Assembly (NCBI GenBank): GCA_026989055.1
Contig: JALSKC010000078.1
Coordinates: 1 to 38,848, forward strand
Length of the DNA: 38,848 nucleotides
Direction of reading: 5' to 3'
From: Paracoccaceae bacterium
GTDB taxonomy: Bacteria > Pseudomonadota > Alphaproteobacteria > Rhodobacterales > Rhodobacteraceae
The notes beneath the pieces are model-generated. The model was not told the DNA's origin, ran no database searches, and worked only from the letters and a program-made list of their open reading frames with translations. This document shows positions 1 to 8,301 of the stretch, piece after piece. Position 1 is the stretch's first letter. Each line of letters starts with the position of its first letter. The position numbers and the translations under genes were made by a program.

Positions 1-365
1 CCGTGCCCAAGGTGACGGTCATCACCCGCAAGGCCTATGGCGGCGCCTATGACGTGATGGCCTCCAAGCACCTGCGCGGCGATTTCAACTACGCCTGGCC
101 CTCGGCGGAAATCGCGGTGATGGGCGCCAAGGGCGCGGTGGAGATCCTCTACCGCTCGGAGCTGGACGACCCCGCGAAGATCGCCGAGCGCACGAAGGAA
201 TACGAAGAGCGCTTCGCCAACCCCTTCGTGGCGGCCGAGCGCGGTTTCATCGACGAGGTCATCATGCCCCATTCGACCCGCCGCCGGGTCTGCCGGGCCT
301 TTGCCAGCCTGCGTGGCAAGAGCCTGAGCAACCCGTGGAAGAAGCACGACAACATTCCGCTGTGA
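1..365 (+). CDS. pccB: Propionyl-CoA carboxylase beta subunit, C-terminal part (5' end outside window)
   Basis: The reading frame is open from the left edge and ends at TGA 363-365, leaving about 120 residues of a protein usually near 510. The visible part is the C-terminal carboxyltransferase region: the stretch [18 protein letters not shown], then [20 protein letters not shown], and a terminal [16 protein letters not shown] typical of PccB-type subunits. The beta subunit transfers carboxyl from carboxybiotin (on PccA) to propionyl-CoA, giving (S)-methylmalonyl-CoA in the cytoplasm. The alpha subunit gene lies about 1.4 kb downstream on the same strand. That supports propionyl-CoA rather than acetyl-CoA or methylcrotonyl-CoA as substrate, although related acyl-CoA carboxylases share these motifs. 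The GTG at position 3 is internal to the gene and is not a start. Confidence 0.93.
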   Translation, partial: VPKVTVITRKAYGGAYDVMASKHLRGDFNYAWPSAEIAVMGAKGAVEILYRSELDDPAKIAERTKEYEERFANPFVAAERGFIDEVIMPHSTRRRVCRAFASLRGKSLSNPWKKHDNIPL

Positions 366-367
366 CC

Positions 368-706
368 ATGAACGCAGCAACGGATATCGCCGTTCCCTCG
401 GGCCAGCCGGTGACGCTGCACGAGGTGGTGACGGATGCCCCCGGCGGGGTGCAGACCGCCTACTTTCGCTTCACCGCGCCGGCCCTGCCGCGCGAGATCG
501 ACTATGCCGCACTGGAGCCTGATCTGGAATACCTGTGCAATGCTGTGGCCCTGCCGGCGCTGGCCGAGGCCGGAGCGACCCCCGGGCGCATCGTGATCTC
601 GCTGTCCGACCGGCCCACCGAATTCGGCCAGCCTGCCCCCGAGGCGGTGCAGGTGTTCGAAAGCTACAGCGTCCGCGATGGCGCCTGCCAGTGGGAGCCT
701 TTCTGA
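368..706 (+). CDS. Conserved hypothetical protein (DUF6497-like) between pccB and pccA
   Basis: A 112-residue protein whose ATG lies two bases after the pccB stop, with no separate Shine-Dalgarno, so translation is probably coupled to pccB. The N-terminal part reads PSGQPVTLHEVVTDAPGG, followed by a compact alpha/beta-looking domain with a single central Cys in EYLCNAVALPAL and the motif IVISLSDRPTEFGQ. I see no clear signal peptide or membrane segment. From memory this resembles short Rhodobacterales proteins placed in DUF6497, which occupy this same position beside pccB. The function is unknown. Position suggests, but does not prove, a link to propionyl-CoA metabolism. Its stop TGA overlaps the next gene's ATG. 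Confidence 0.8.
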   Translation: MNAATDIAVPSGQPVTLHEVVTDAPGGVQTAYFRFTAPALPREIDYAALEPDLEYLCNAVALPALAEAGATPGRIVISLSDRPTEFGQPAPEAVQVFESYSVRDGACQWEPF

Positions 707-1068
707 TGGCCCTGCCGCCGATGACCAAGCACCGCGGCTTTCCCGGCCGCCTGCCGGGGACGGACTACCAGTTCACCATCCGCCGCGCCAACCCGAAGGG
801 CGCCACACGGCTCATCCGCCGCGAGCGCCACGCCGACCGCAAGCCCGCCGACCGGCGCGCCGATGCCGCCTTCATGGCCGCCCTATGGGAACATTTCGGC
901 GAGGAGCCCTTCGAGCGCGGCAACCTCGATGCCGGGCGGCTGTCATGGCTGTTCGGCCGCGAAGTGATTCCGGCCGAGGATCCTTTCGATCCGACCAGCT
1001 ACACCGCGCTGCTGCGAATCGACGTGGCCCGGGCGCGGGCCTCCTTTCCCGATGCAATCGAGGGGTAG
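706..1068 (+). CDS. Hypothetical protein, 120 aa, translationally coupled
   Basis: The ATG at 706-708 overlaps the TGA (704-706) of the preceding gene, a typical coupling arrangement, and the product is 120 residues. It is rich in Arg, Asp and Ala, with no signal peptide or membrane segment. The N-terminus reads MTKHRGFPGRLPGTDYQFTI. A helical Arg/Ala/Asp-rich centre (RADAAFMAALWEHFGEE) and a C-terminal part with LSWLFGREVIPAEDPFDPTSY follow. I do not recognise the family. The unbroken pccB-unknown-unknown spacing suggests one transcript. A longer in-frame start at 535 is possible but would overlap most of the upstream gene, so the overlapping ATG at 706 was chosen. Confidence 0.72.
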   Translation: MALPPMTKHRGFPGRLPGTDYQFTIRRANPKGATRLIRRERHADRKPADRRADAAFMAALWEHFGEEPFERGNLDAGRLSWLFGREVIPAEDPFDPTSYTALLRIDVARARASFPDAIEG

Positions 1069-1431
1069 TTTAGGCATGATCTTGCTCAGCATATGCGGGA
1101 AATGGCGGAAATCGGCCGAAAACGCACATCTTGCAGCCGCCGGGTTTGCCGAAGGCGCGTTTTCCGGCAATGTTCGGGCTGTGGTCGGTGCCTTGAGAAG
1201 AGTGCAGGCCACGAAATGTCAAAACCGTTACCCTTCCCCTTCTCCGGGGCCCGGCCTTTCCCCGGCCGGGCCTCACCCTTGTCACGGGCGCCGTTCCCGC
1301 CCCGGGTTCCCCGTCGTGCACTCTGCGCGGGCCTTCGCCGAAATCGGCGGGGCGGGCAGAAAACGCTTGGCGAGCGCCGCCCGAATCTGGGAAAAGACAG
1401 GTGCAGGATTTGTTGGAAAGGGCAGTGAAAG
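1069..1431. other. Intergenic region with a GC-rich hairpin
   Basis: These 363 bases separate the gene ending at 1068 from the small lipoprotein gene. The only clear structure is a perfect 9-bp inverted repeat, GGCCCGGCC (1248-1256) and GGCCGGGCC (1264-1272), around a 7-base loop. No T-run follows, so a terminator role is uncertain. Several overlapping open frames run across this stretch on both strands, but none has a plausible start signal or recognisable protein pattern. I see no gene here. Confidence 0.5.
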
Positions 1432-1635
1432 ATGCGCAGGAAAACCTGGATCGGAGCAGTCACGGCACTGGTCGTGCTTGCGGCTTGCGGGCAGACGCCG
1501 CTGGAGCAGGTGCTCATGGGTGCCGGCGCCGGTGCCGGTACCGCGCTGGTGCTCGGCGGCGACGTCACCACGGGTGCCGTGGTGGGGGCCGGTGTCAACC
1601 TGTATTGCCAGAATACCGGCACCAATCTGTGCTGA
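1432..1635 (+). CDS. Small glycine-rich lipoprotein
   Basis: A 67-residue product with an N-terminal lipoprotein signal: MRRK, a hydrophobic stretch TWIGAVTALVVL, then the lipobox LAAC with the acylated Cys at residue 19. The mature part is only about 49 residues and carries GAGAGAGTALVLGG and GAVVGAGV. This is a glycine-zipper-like pattern, and two further Cys residues lie near the C-terminus (YCQNTGTNLC). Glycine-zipper lipoproteins insert in or associate with the outer membrane, but no specific role can be assigned. The ATG has a purine-rich upstream region (GGAAAGGGCAGTGAAAG). A strong intrinsic terminator follows at 1681-1714, so it is probably the last gene of its transcript. Confidence 0.8.
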   Translation: MRRKTWIGAVTALVVLAACGQTPLEQVLMGAGAGAGTALVLGGDVTTGAVVGAGVNLYCQNTGTNLC

Positions 1636-1680
1636 AGATGAAGTGAACACCCGCGCCCCCGGGCGCCGGGCAACTGTTGC

Positions 1681-1714
1681 GGGTCATCGGAGCTGCTCTC
1701 CGGTGGCCCTTTTT
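1681..1714 (+). terminator. Intrinsic terminator after the small lipoprotein gene
   Basis: The stem GGGTCATCGGAG pairs with CTCCGGTGGCCC over 12 positions, two of them G-U pairs, around the 5-base loop CTGCT. It is followed directly by TTTTT. This is a textbook rho-independent terminator on the plus strand, and it isolates the pccB-side genes from pccA. Confidence 0.85.
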
Positions 1715-1767
1715 CATGCGACAAGCCGCGGGCCGGGTCCCGCGCAGCCGAGATGAGGGATGCGCCG

Positions 1768-3816
1768 ATGTTTCAGAAGATCCTGATTGCCAACCGCGGA
1801 GAGATCGCCTGCCGCGTCATCAAGACGGCGCGGAAGATGGGGATCGGGACGGTGGCCGTCCATTCAGACGCCGATCGTGGTGCGCTGCATGTGCAGATGG
1901 CCGACGAGGCGGTGCACATCGGCCCGCCGCCTGCCAGCCAGTCCTATATCGCGATCGACAACGTCATGCGCGCGATCCGCGAATCCGGCGCGCAGGCGGT
2001 GCACCCGGGCTACGGCTTCCTGTCGGAAAACCCCGCCTTTGCCGAGGCGCTGGCCGCCGAAGGGGTGGTGTTCATCGGCCCGCCGAAGGCGGCGATCGAA
2101 GCGATGGGCGACAAGATCACCTCCAAGAAGCTGGCGGCGGAGGCCGGGGTTTCCACCGTTCCGGGCTACATGGGCCTGATCGGCGATGCCGAGGAGGCGG
2201 TGAGGATTTCCCGCGAGATCGGCTACCCGGTGATGATCAAGGCCTCCGCCGGCGGCGGCGGGAAGGGCATGCGGATCGCCTGGAACGACGAGGAGGCGCG
2301 CGAGGGTTTCCGCAGCTCGAAGAACGAGGCTGCCTCCTCCTTCGGGGATGACCGCATCTTCATCGAGAAGTTCATCACCCAGCCCCGGCACATCGAGATC
2401 CAGGTGCTGTGCGACGCCCACGGCAACGGCGTGTATCTGGGCGAGCGGGAGTGCTCCATCCAGCGGCGCAACCAGAAGGTCATCGAGGAGGCGCCCTCGC
2501 CCTTCCTCGACGAAGCGACGCGGCGGGCGATGGGCGCGCAGGCGCTGGCGCTTGCCCAGGCGGTGGGCTACACCTCGGCCGGCACCGTGGAATTCATCGT
2601 GGACGGCGCGCGCAACTTCTACTTCCTCGAAATGAACACCCGCCTGCAGGTGGAGCACCCGGTCACCGAGCTGATTACCGGCATCGACCTGGTGGAACAG
2701 ATGATCCGCATTGCCGCCGGCGAGGCGCTGCCCTTCGCCCAGGAGGACATCCGCCTGAACGGCTGGGCGATCGAAAGCCGCCTTTACGCCGAGGATCCCT
2801 GCCGCAACTTCCTGCCCTCCACGGGGCGGCTGACCCGTTACCGCCCGCCGGGGGAGGTGGCCGCCGGCCCGCTTCTGGACAGCGGCAAGTGGCAGGGCGA
2901 GGCGCCTGCCGGAGAGGCTGCGGTGCGCAACGACACCGGCGTCTGCGAGGGCGGCGAGATCAGCATGTATTACGACCCGATGATCGCCAAGCTGTGCACA
3001 TGGGCGCCCGACCGCGCGCAGGCGATCGAGGCGATGCGGGTGGCGCTCGATTCCTTCGAGATCGAGGGCATAGGCCACAACCTGCCCTTCCTTTCGGCGG
3101 TGATGGATCATCCGCGCTTCGTCTCGGGGGAGATCACCACCGCCTTCATCGCCGAGGAATACCCCGAGGGCTTCTCCGGGGTGGAACTGCCCGAGGCGGC
3201 GCTGCGCGACATCGCGGCGGCGGCGGCGGCCATGCACCGGGTGGCCGAGATTCGCCGCGCCCGGGTGTCGGGACGGATGGACAACCACGAGCGCCGGGTC
3301 GGTTCCGACTGGGTGGTGACGCTGCAGGGCGCGCGTTTTCCGGTGCGTATCGACGCCGACCCGCAGGGTTCGACCGTCACCTTCGAGGACAACGGCACCA
3401 GCCGGCGGGTCCAGAGCAGCTGGACTCCGGGGCAGGCGCTGGCCCGGCTCGAGGTGAACGGCAGGCCGTTGGTGCTCAAGGTCGGCAAGATCCCCGGCGG
3501 CTTTCGCATTCGCAATCGGGGGGCGGATCTGAAGGTGCATGTGCGCACCCCGCGCCAGGCGGAGCTGGCCGAGCTCATGCCCGAGAAGCAGCCGCCCGAC
3601 ACCTCGAAGCTGCTGCTGTGCCCGATGCCGGGGGTGGTGCTGTCGCTGGATGTGGCCGAGGGAGAGGAGGTGCAGGAGGGTCAGGCGCTGTGCATCGTCG
3701 AGGCGATGAAGATGGAGAACATCCTGCGCGCCGAACGCCGCGGCGTGGTGGCGAAGATCAACGCCGCCCCAGGCGACAGCCTCGCGGTGGATGACGTGAT
3801 CATGGAGTTCGAATGA
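1768..3816 (+). CDS. pccA: Propionyl-CoA carboxylase biotin-carboxylase/biotin-carrier alpha subunit
   Basis: This subunit carboxylates its own biotin using ATP and bicarbonate, then passes the carboxyl group to PccB. The protein is 682 aa, as expected for the family. Domains in order are: biotin carboxylase N-lobe starting at FQKILIANRGEIACRV, ATP-grasp with the glycine loop SAGGGGKGMRI, the catalytic segment EMNTRLQVEHPVTE, a subunit-interaction (BT) region around residues 500-600, and a C-terminal biotin carrier domain with EAMKMEN, the biotinylated Lys being about residue 648. An ATG at 1753 is possible, but GAGGGA at 1755-1760 sits seven bases before the ATG at 1768, which matches the family N-terminus, so 1768 is chosen. 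It is separated from pccB by three small genes and a terminator, so it likely has its own promoter. Confidence 0.96.
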   Translation: MFQKILIANRGEIACRVIKTARKMGIGTVAVHSDADRGALHVQMADEAVHIGPPPASQSYIAIDNVMRAIRESGAQAVHPGYGFLSENPAFAEALAAEGVVFIGPPKAAIEAMGDKITSKKLAAEAGVSTVPGYMGLIGDAEEAVRISREIGYPVMIKASAGGGGKGMRIAWNDEEAREGFRSSKNEAASSFGDDRIFIEKFITQPRHIEIQVLCDAHGNGVYLGERECSIQRRNQKVIEEAPSPFLDEATRRAMGAQALALAQAVGYTSAGTVEFIVDGARNFYFLEMNTRLQVEHPVTELITGIDLVEQMIRIAAGEALPFAQEDIRLNGWAIESRLYAEDPCRNFLPSTGRLTRYRPPGEVAAGPLLDSGKWQGEAPAGEAAVRNDTGVCEGGEISMYYDPMIAKLCTWAPDRAQAIEAMRVALDSFEIEGIGHNLPFLSAVMDHPRFVSGEITTAFIAEEYPEGFSGVELPEAALRDIAAAAAAMHRVAEIRRARVSGRMDNHERRVGSDWVVTLQGARFPVRIDADPQGSTVTFEDNGTSRRVQSSWTPGQALARLEVNGRPLVLKVGKIPGGFRIRNRGADLKVHVRTPRQAELAELMPEKQPPDTSKLLLCPMPGVVLSLDVAEGEEVQEGQALCIVEAMKMENILRAERRGVVAKINAAPGDSLAVDDVIMEFE

Positions 3817-3952
3817 GCCGCGCCATGCCCGGCGGGCGAGGGGCGGCGCTTGCCGCGGGGCCGCCTCCGGCGCCGGTTGCCGCCCCCGGGCGGGTCGGCC
3901 CGGCGCGAATATGCGCGGGAGGGGCGATGCGCCGCCCGCGGGAGGCCGCCTG

Positions 3953-4405
3953 TCAGCTGCCCCTTTCGCGGGCATCGCGCAGCTCTTTCTGGCGCAGCTC
4001 CGTCTTGTCGATCGAACGCGAGATCTCGCGCACATGCCAGGGCGAGGGCTTGCGCAGCTTCACGAGGCCGTCCTTGTCCACGAAGACCAGCCCGAAGCCG
4101 CGCGGGCGCAGCGCCTGGCGGATGGCGGAAGGGCTGGCGGGCTCGGTATCGGTGATGATGATCACGTCGCGTTCGAGCAGATCGCCGGGGCGTTCGCGGA
4201 ACAGCTCCAGCTGTTCCTGGAACTTCGGGTCGAAGGGGCTGTCGGCGAAGACGACGATCAGCCGGTTCTTCCAGAGGAATTCTTCCAGCGTGACCTGCGC
4301 GGCGGAGCGGATGTCGAGCGCCGGGGGCGGCACGCCGGGGCCATCCTGTGCCGCTGCGGCGCCGGCGAGAAGAACGTACAGGGAAAGGATCGCAAGACGT
4401 TTCAT
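3953..4405 (-). CDS. Exported DUF4174-type protein
   Basis: A 150-residue product beginning MKRLAILSLYVLLAGAAAAQ, a clear Sec signal peptide with an AxA cleavage site near residue 19. The mature domain starts around LEEFLWKNRLIVVFADSPFDPKFQEQ and continues with RDVIIITDTE and FGLVFVDKDGLVKLRKPSPW, a thioredoxin-like alpha/beta pattern seen in DUF4174 proteins. It lacks a CxxC redox motif, so it is not a standard thioredoxin. The C-terminus is a basic helix (ISRSIDKTELRQKELRDARERG). It is convergent with pccA and divergent from scpA. Function is unknown, and a periplasmic location is inferred from the signal peptide. Confidence 0.85.
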   Translation of the reverse strand: MKRLAILSLYVLLAGAAAAQDGPGVPPPALDIRSAAQVTLEEFLWKNRLIVVFADSPFDPKFQEQLELFRERPGDLLERDVIIITDTEPASPSAIRQALRPRGFGLVFVDKDGLVKLRKPSPWHVREISRSIDKTELRQKELRDARERGS

Positions 4406-4518
4406 TCGGCCTCCGTTCCTGTCCGATATAAGGGGTGCGGCGGGCGAAGCGAAGAGCGAAGATGCCACCGCCGCCCGGAGACCGGCGCCTGTGGTGGCCG
4501 CAGAAGGAGAGAGCGCGC

Positions 4519-6648
4519 ATGGGTGAGAGGGAAAGATGGAAGGAGCGCGCGGCGAAGGAGCTGCGCGGGCGTTCGCCGGAAGAGCTGCGCTGGAACACGC
4601 CCGAGGGGATCGTGGTGGAGCCCCTCGGCCTGCCGGAAGACGTGCAGGGGCTGGAGCACATGGGCTCCCTGCCGGGCTTTCCACCCTTCACCCGCGGTCC
4701 GCGGGCCACCATGTATGCGGGCCGGCCCTGGACGATCCGACAGTATGCCGGCTTTTCCACCGCCGAGGAAAGCAACGCCTTCTATCGCAAGGGGCTGGCG
4801 GCGGGCCAACAGGGGGTCAGCGTGGCCTTCGACCTGGCGACCCATCGCGGCTATGACAGCGATCATCCGCGCGTTGTGGGCGACGTGGGCAAGGCGGGGG
4901 TGGCGATCGATTCGGTCGAGGACATGAAGATCCTGTTCGACGGCATCCCGCTGGGCAAGGTTTCGGTCAGCATGACGATGAACGGCGCGGTGATCCCGGT
5001 GCTGGCGAGTTTCATCGTGGCGGGCGAGGAACAGGGGGTGGACCGCAAGGATCTCTCGGGCACCATCCAGAACGACATCCTCAAGGAATTCATGGTGCGC
5101 AACACCTATATCTACCCGCCCGAACCCAGCATGCGCATCGTCGCCGACATCATCGAATATACCGCCCGCGAAATGCCGCGCTTCAACTCGATTTCGATCA
5201 GCGGCTACCACATGCAGGAGGCCGGCGCCACGCTGGTGCAGGAACTGGCCTACACCCTGGCCGACGGGCGCGAATACGTGCGCGCGGCGATCGCGCGGGG
5301 CATGGATGTGGATGCCTTCGCCGGGCGGCTGAGCTTCTTCTTCGCCATCGGCATGAACTTCTTCATGGAAATCGCCAAGCTGCGCGCGGCGCGGTTTTTG
5401 TGGCACCGGATCATGAGCGAATTCGGGCCGAAGCAGGAGCGCTCGCTGATGCTGCGCACGCACTGCCAGACCTCGGGGGTGAGCCTGCAGGAGCAGGACC
5501 CCTGGAACAACATCGTGCGCACCGCCTACGAGGCGCTGAGCGCGGTGCTGGGCGGCACGCAGAGCCTGCACACCAACTCGTTTGACGAAGCCATTGCCCT
5601 TCCGACGGAATTTTCCGCCCGCATCGCGCGCAACACCCAGCTGATCCTGCAGCACGAGACCGGGGTGACGAAGGTGGTCGATCCGCTGGCCGGGTCCTAT
5701 TACGTGGAAAAGCTTACCGCCGATCTGATCGACGAGGCCTGGAAGCTGATCGAGGAGGTCGAGGAGATGGGCGGCATGACCAAGGCCGTGGCCTCGGGCC
5801 TGCCGAAGATGCGCATCGAGGAGGCCGCCGCGCGCCGCCAGGCGGCGATCGACCGCGGCGAGGAGGTGATCGTGGGTGTCAACCGCTTCCGCCCCGAACG
5901 GGAGGAGCCGGTGGAGATCCGCGAGATCGACAACTCGGCTGTGCGCGAGGCCCAGAACGCGCGGCTGGAGCAGGTGAAGGCGCGGCGTGATGCGGGCGCG
6001 GTGGAGGCGGCGCTCGGCGCGCTCGAGGCGGCGGCGCGCACGGGGCAGGGGAACCTGCTGGAGCGGGCGGTGGAAGCGGCGCGGGCGCGCGCCACGGTAG
6101 GAGAGATTTCGATGGCGATGGAAAAGGCATTCGGGCGGCACCGGGCCGAGGTCAGGACGCTGGCCGGGGTTTACGGTGCGGCCTACGAGGGCGACGAGGA
6201 ATTCGCCGCGATCCAGAAGGAGGTGGAAAAATTCGCCGAGGAAGAAGGCCGCCGGCCGCGGATGCTGGTGGTCAAGATGGGCCAGGACGGCCACGACCGC
6301 GGCGCCAAGGTGATCGCCACCGCTTTCGCCGACATCGGCTTCGACGTGGATGTGGGGCCCTTGTTTCAGACCCCCGAGGAGGCGGCGCAGGACGCGGTGG
6401 ACAATGACGTGCACATCGTCGGCGTCTCCAGCCAGGCGGCGGGGCACAAGACGCTGGCGCCGAAACTGATCGAGGCGCTCAGGGCGCTGGATGCCGAGGA
6501 CATCATCGTGATCTGCGGCGGGGTCATTCCGCAGCAGGACTACGATTTCCTGAAACAGGCCGGGGTGAAGGCGATCTTCGGGCCGGGGACGAATATCCCG
6601 GAGGCGGCGCGCGACATTCTGCGCCTGGTGCGAGAAGCCGGAAAGTAG
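4519..6648 (+). CDS. scpA: Methylmalonyl-CoA mutase, large (catalytic) B12-dependent subunit
   Basis: Catalyses the radical isomerisation of (R)-methylmalonyl-CoA to succinyl-CoA with adenosylcobalamin. The product is 709 aa. The TIM barrel comprises roughly residues 30-520 and carries the family segments [33 protein letters not shown] and [15 protein letters not shown] linker and C-terminal cobalamin-binding Rossmann domain (about 570-709) follow, with the DxHxxG motif DGHDRG in which His ~592 is the cobalt ligand. The upstream frame extends to 4435, but AAGGAGA eight bases before the ATG at 4519 and the family N-terminus favour 4519. No small subunit is adjacent, consistent with the homodimeric-type enzyme. 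It is also called mcm or mutB. It works with pccBA and with MeaB encoded at 18.3 kb. Confidence 0.96.
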   Translation: MGERERWKERAAKELRGRSPEELRWNTPEGIVVEPLGLPEDVQGLEHMGSLPGFPPFTRGPRATMYAGRPWTIRQYAGFSTAEESNAFYRKGLAAGQQGVSVAFDLATHRGYDSDHPRVVGDVGKAGVAIDSVEDMKILFDGIPLGKVSVSMTMNGAVIPVLASFIVAGEEQGVDRKDLSGTIQNDILKEFMVRNTYIYPPEPSMRIVADIIEYTAREMPRFNSISISGYHMQEAGATLVQELAYTLADGREYVRAAIARGMDVDAFAGRLSFFFAIGMNFFMEIAKLRAARFLWHRIMSEFGPKQERSLMLRTHCQTSGVSLQEQDPWNNIVRTAYEALSAVLGGTQSLHTNSFDEAIALPTEFSARIARNTQLILQHETGVTKVVDPLAGSYYVEKLTADLIDEAWKLIEEVEEMGGMTKAVASGLPKMRIEEAAARRQAAIDRGEEVIVGVNRFRPEREEPVEIREIDNSAVREAQNARLEQVKARRDAGAVEAALGALEAAARTGQGNLLERAVEAARARATVGEISMAMEKAFGRHRAEVRTLAGVYGAAYEGDEEFAAIQKEVEKFAEEEGRRPRMLVVKMGQDGHDRGAKVIATAFADIGFDVDVGPLFQTPEEAAQDAVDNDVHIVGVSSQAAGHKTLAPKLIEALRALDAEDIIVICGGVIPQQDYDFLKQAGVKAIFGPGTNIPEAARDILRLVREAGK

Positions 6649-6649
6649 G

Positions 6650-6669
6650 GCGGGGGCTGTCTGCCCCGC
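6650..6669 (+). terminator. Possible hairpin terminator after scpA
   Basis: GCGGGG and CCCCGC can pair just after the scpA stop, around an 8-base loop. There is no T-run, so this is a weak candidate that may only stabilise the mRNA end. Confidence 0.3.
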
Positions 6670-6726
6670 ATCCCCGGGACGGTTCCGGCACCCGAGGATA
6701 ATGCCCGACAGGAGAAAGGGAGCGCG

Positions 6727-7362
6727 ATGGAGTTCGATCATCTGGTGGTTGCCGCCGAAACCCTGGAAGCGGGGGCCGACCATGTGGAGGCCGCGCTGGG
6801 CGTGCGCCCCGGTCCCGGCGGCAAACATCCGGACATGGGCACCCACAACCTGCTGCTGTCGCTGGGGCCTTCCGCCTATCTGGAGGTGATCGCGATCGAC
6901 CCGGTGGCGGCGGCGCCGGATCATGCGCGCTGGTTCGATCTCGACCGGTTCAGCGGGCCGCCACGGCTGACCAGCTGGGTGGCGCGCTGCGACGACCTGG
7001 AAGCGGCCCTTGCCGCGGCGCCGCCGATGGAGGGGCGGATCCGCGATCTGGCGCGCGGCGATCTGCGCTGGCGCATGCTGGTTCTCGATGACGGCCGGCT
7101 GCCGTTCGACGGGCTGTATCCGGGGCTGATCCGCTGGCAGGGGACCGGCCACCCGGCGGCGCAGCTGCCGGATTCTGGAATTTGCATCGAGCGGCTCGTG
7201 CTGCATCACCCGCGCGCCGAAGCGCTGCGCGCCGCGCTGCCCTTGCCGGGGATGGAACACGTCGAGGTGGTCCACGCAGAGCGGCCCGGGCTGGAGGCGC
7301 ATCTGCGCACGGCCGGCGGCAGGGTGCGGCTTGGCGGCGGGCACGCGGGGGGGCAGCCGTAG
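6727..7362 (+). CDS. VOC-fold (glyoxalase-like) protein
   Basis: A 211-residue protein beginning MEFDHLVVAAETLEAGADHVEAALG, the opening strand and helix of a vicinal-oxygen-chelate domain. The pattern GGKHPDMGTHNLLLSLGPSAYLEVI follows, as in Glyoxalase-like (PF13468-type) domains. The potential metal ligands H5 (DHLVV) and E in YLEVI are present. The start has AGGAG and AAGGGAG upstream. Methylmalonyl-CoA epimerase is also a VOC protein and would fit metabolically after the mutase. However, that enzyme is usually ~130-150 aa with a different sequence pattern, and this 211-aa protein does not match it well. The substrate is therefore unknown. It sits 78 bases downstream of scpA on the same strand. 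Confidence 0.8.
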   Translation: MEFDHLVVAAETLEAGADHVEAALGVRPGPGGKHPDMGTHNLLLSLGPSAYLEVIAIDPVAAAPDHARWFDLDRFSGPPRLTSWVARCDDLEAALAAAPPMEGRIRDLARGDLRWRMLVLDDGRLPFDGLYPGLIRWQGTGHPAAQLPDSGICIERLVLHHPRAEALRAALPLPGMEHVEVVHAERPGLEAHLRTAGGRVRLGGGHAGGQP

Positions 7363-7585
7363 TGCGCCCCGCGGCGCCTGGCTTCCGCGGGGTCCTGCCG
7401 GACGGGGCGCAAGCCTCGGCGCTTTCTCGGGAGCCGGAACGGCCGGTTCCGGGCGCGCGCCGCGCGCTTCTTCTTCCACGGGGAAAGGCCACCGGGAAAG
7501 GCCGCAGCAAGGCAGCGCGCCGGCGCGTGCCGGGGCAGGATTTCCGGGTTCGGCCCGCATCGCCGCAAAAATTCCCGTGAGCCGC

Positions 7586-7614
7586 CTGACAGGCCGCGCC
7601 AAACCGGCTAAACC
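7586..7614 (+). promoter_or_regulatory. Candidate promoter giving a leaderless transcript
   Basis: A -35-like CTGACA (7586-7591) is followed after 17 bases by a -10-like TAAACC (7609-7614), and the ATG of the J-domain gene begins only six bases later. The predicted start of transcription falls on or next to the ATG. No Shine-Dalgarno is present in the last 20 bases before the ATG, which fits leaderless translation. The -10 match is only 3 of 6. Confidence 0.42.
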
Positions 7615-7620
7615 TCTGCC

Positions 7621-8301
7621 ATGTCCCTGTGGAGCCGCATATCCGATGCACTTGCCGCGCTCGCCAAGGGAGAGCCGCTTTCGGCAGTCTTCGACCGGCT
7701 GCGCACCCCGCCCGAGCGCACGGCGGCCTTCGCGATCGCGGTCATCGCTCTGAGCGCCAAGATGGCCAAGGCCGACGGGCTGGTGACCCGCGACGAGGTT
7801 TCCGCCTTCCGCGCGGTCTTTCACATCCCGCCCGGGGAGGAAAGAAACGCCGCCCGGGTCTTCAACCTGGCCCGCCAGGACGTGGCCGGGTTCGAGGAAT
7901 ACGCCCGCAAGATCCGGCGGATGTTCGCCGAAAACGACGGTACGCTCTGCGATCTGATGGAGGGGTTGTTCCACATCGCGATGGCGGACGGGAAATATCA
8001 CCCCAAGGAAGATGCCTTTCTGGAGCGGGTGGCCGGGATCTTCGGCCTGACGCAGGCGCAGTTCCGCAGCCTGCGCGCCCGCTTCGTTCCCGACGCCGAG
8101 CCGGACCCTTATGCGGTGCTCGGGCTCGAACCCGGGGCCAGCCTGGAACAGGTGCGCGCCGCCTGGCGGCAGATGGTGCGTGAGTGCCACCCGGACCGGC
8201 TCAAGGCGCGCGGGGTGCCCGAGGAAATGGTCAGGATCGCCGAACGGCGCCTGGTGGCGGCCAACCGTGCCTATGAGGAAATCAGCGGCAAGGCCGTCTG
8301 A
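7621..8301 (+). CDS. TerB-like plus J-domain cochaperone (DjlA-like, soluble)
   Basis: A 226-residue protein with two parts. Residues ~30-155 form an all-helical TerB-like domain with two similar acidic loops, KADGLVTRDE (50-59) and MADGKYHPKE (121-130), which in TerB domains hold metal. Residues ~162-226 are a J domain (PYAVLGLEPGASLEQVRAAW) with the HPD signature at 190-192, the contact that stimulates the ATPase of DnaK. E. coli DjlA has the same architecture but also an N-terminal membrane helix. No such helix is seen here, so the protein is probably cytosolic. The stop overlaps the next gene's ATG by one base, indicating coupling. The chaperone function is known for the family; its clients are unknown. 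Confidence 0.88.
   Translation: MSLWSRISDALAALAKGEPLSAVFDRLRTPPERTAAFAIAVIALSAKMAKADGLVTRDEVSAFRAVFHIPPGEERNAARVFNLARQDVAGFEEYARKIRRMFAENDGTLCDLMEGLFHIAMADGKYHPKEDAFLERVAGIFGLTQAQFRSLRARFVPDAEPDPYAVLGLEPGASLEQVRAAWRQMVRECHPDRLKARGVPEEMVRIAERRLVAANRAYEEISGKAV

Noticed and set aside
1864-4035. A minus-strand open frame of 723 codons opposite pccA
   Set aside because: Shadow of pccA; its translation is His/Arg/Asp-rich and has no domain pattern.
6727-7362. Calling the VOC gene methylmalonyl-CoA epimerase from position alone
   Set aside because: Length and pattern fit Glyoxalase-like proteins better than the ~134-aa epimerase.
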